The translations under genes were made by a program, and so were the position numbers. From a virus, in IMG/VR virus record IMGVR_UViG_3300024354_000015, positions 1-64,000 of that record: a stretch of DNA of 64,000 bases, one strand, 5' to 3'. A model generated the notes under the pieces. It searched no databases. It was not told the origin of the DNA and was given only the letters and a program-made list of their open reading frames with translations. The stretch's first letter is position 1. Each line of letters starts with the position of its first letter. This document shows positions 63,472-64,000 of the stretch, piece after piece.

Positions 63472-64000
63472 TACTGAGTTTTTCTGTTGCGGATCATCGC
63501 TAGGATGTCTTCAGCCTTTTGTGCAGCAGGTTTCGTAGCAGGCTGTGCTGTAACTGTGGCCACTGGTTTAGTAGGTTCAAAAGGAGGGTCAGTATCCTCA
63601 TCAGCTACTTCTACTGGACGACTAGTCGTTGGCTTTGCCGCTGCACTAGTTGTCGCAGTGCCAGAATCGTCACCACCAGTGCTAAGGCCATAGGGTTTGT
63701 AATAATTGCCCCAACGTTCAGGATCATAGGCCTCACCATCTACACTTGCTTCAAACATTTCCTTGATAATGCGGAGTTCTTCCTCATTAGGACGTTTGGG
63801 TAGGAAATCAGACAGATTAAACAAACCAAATTGTTCAATGGCATTGGCCTCGTCCTGTGTTAGTGCAGACTCCTTACGTGCCCAACCGCTAGTACTGTAA
63901 TCAGCGTATTCACCCTTTTTAGATTTTTTAATATTGAAATCAAGGCCGCTGGCATAGTCAGTGGGAATACTTTCTAATTCAGGATCCATAAGGCTGTCCT
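63471..64000 (-). CDS. Single-stranded DNA-binding protein gp32, 5' part missing
   Basis: The frame stays open to the right window edge (codons before Met 63989 read ..DSL), so the N-terminal oligonucleotide-binding half lies outside. Visible are LMDPELESIPTDYASGLDFN, ADYSTSGWARKESALTQDEA and NLSDFLPKRPNEEELRIIKE, blocks of the core of cyanophage gp32. The disordered Thr/Pro/Glu-rich C-terminal tail fits the protein-interaction region. Confidence 0.87.
   Translation of the reverse strand, partial: DSLMDPELESIPTDYASGLDFNIKKSKKGEYADYSTSGWARKESALTQDEANAIEQFGLFNLSDFLPKRPNEEELRIIKEMFEASVDGEAYDPERWGNYYKPYGLSTGGDDSGTATTSAAAKPTTSRPVEVADEDTDPPFEPTKPVATVTAQPATKPAAQKAEDILAMIRNRKTQ

Overview
The window is part of the genome of a large T4-like (tailed, contractile-tail type) phage, most like the marine cyanophage/pelagiphage branch. 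The evidence is a T4 replication and recombination set (gp32, UvsX, UvsY, UvsW, gp41 helicase, gp61 primase), class Ia NrdA, small conserved marine-myovirus proteins, TATAAATA late-promoter boxes, low G+C and very tight packing with ATGA/TAATG overlaps. Nearly everything is on the minus strand. The host cannot be named from the sequence.

Layout. 1-13.2 kb: NrdA (cut by the left edge), a fibre-like protein, an MGME1-like nuclease, an iscU / radical-SAM / iscA operon, a run of proteins with capsid-targeting-like N termini, then helicase and primase. 13.2-23.7 kb: structural proteins, a miniature DnaE-like protein, small conserved proteins, UvsW and an AAA ATPase. 23.8-30.3 kb: a nucleotide-sugar cassette with a thiamine-diphosphate enzyme, a PMP/[2Fe-2S] 3-dehydratase of the E1/RfbH type, a 4,6-dehydratase, a reductase, a glycosyltransferase-like protein and a NadE-like amidating enzyme. 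30.4-54.7 kb: about 30 tRNA genes interleaved with small genes, structured non-coding RNA and many iron oxygenases. The tRNAs cover all 20 amino acids and include one with a CUA (amber) anticodon. Within this stretch lies a roughly 1.9 kb gene-free block (39.6-41.5 kb) full of hairpins, and a family of five RNA elements closed by 15-19 bp stems sharing a CACAYT...ARTGTG core. 42-46.5 kb holds an ACP / radical SAM / acyltransferase / tandem TauD cassette. 54.7-64 kb: a capsid-targeted-looking large protein, a nucleotidyltransferase-cupin fusion, a methyltransferase, UvsY, a third radical SAM protein, UvsX and gp32 (cut by the right edge).

How it fits together. The replication genes give a self-sufficient replisome and recombination system. 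The tRNA array and its RNA elements look like a phage-owned translation module. The accessory metabolism has a theme: three B12-type radical SAM enzymes, a Rieske oxygenase, the Fe-S E1 dehydratase and about eight non-haem Fe(II) oxygenases, in a genome that also carries its own Fe-S scaffold (IscU) and carrier (IscA). I infer that the phage builds an unusual sugar (possibly a branched-chain 3,6-dideoxy sugar like yersiniose) and an ACP-tethered small molecule; the end products are not known.

Limits: functions come from motifs read by eye. No database search, covariance model or codon statistics were run.
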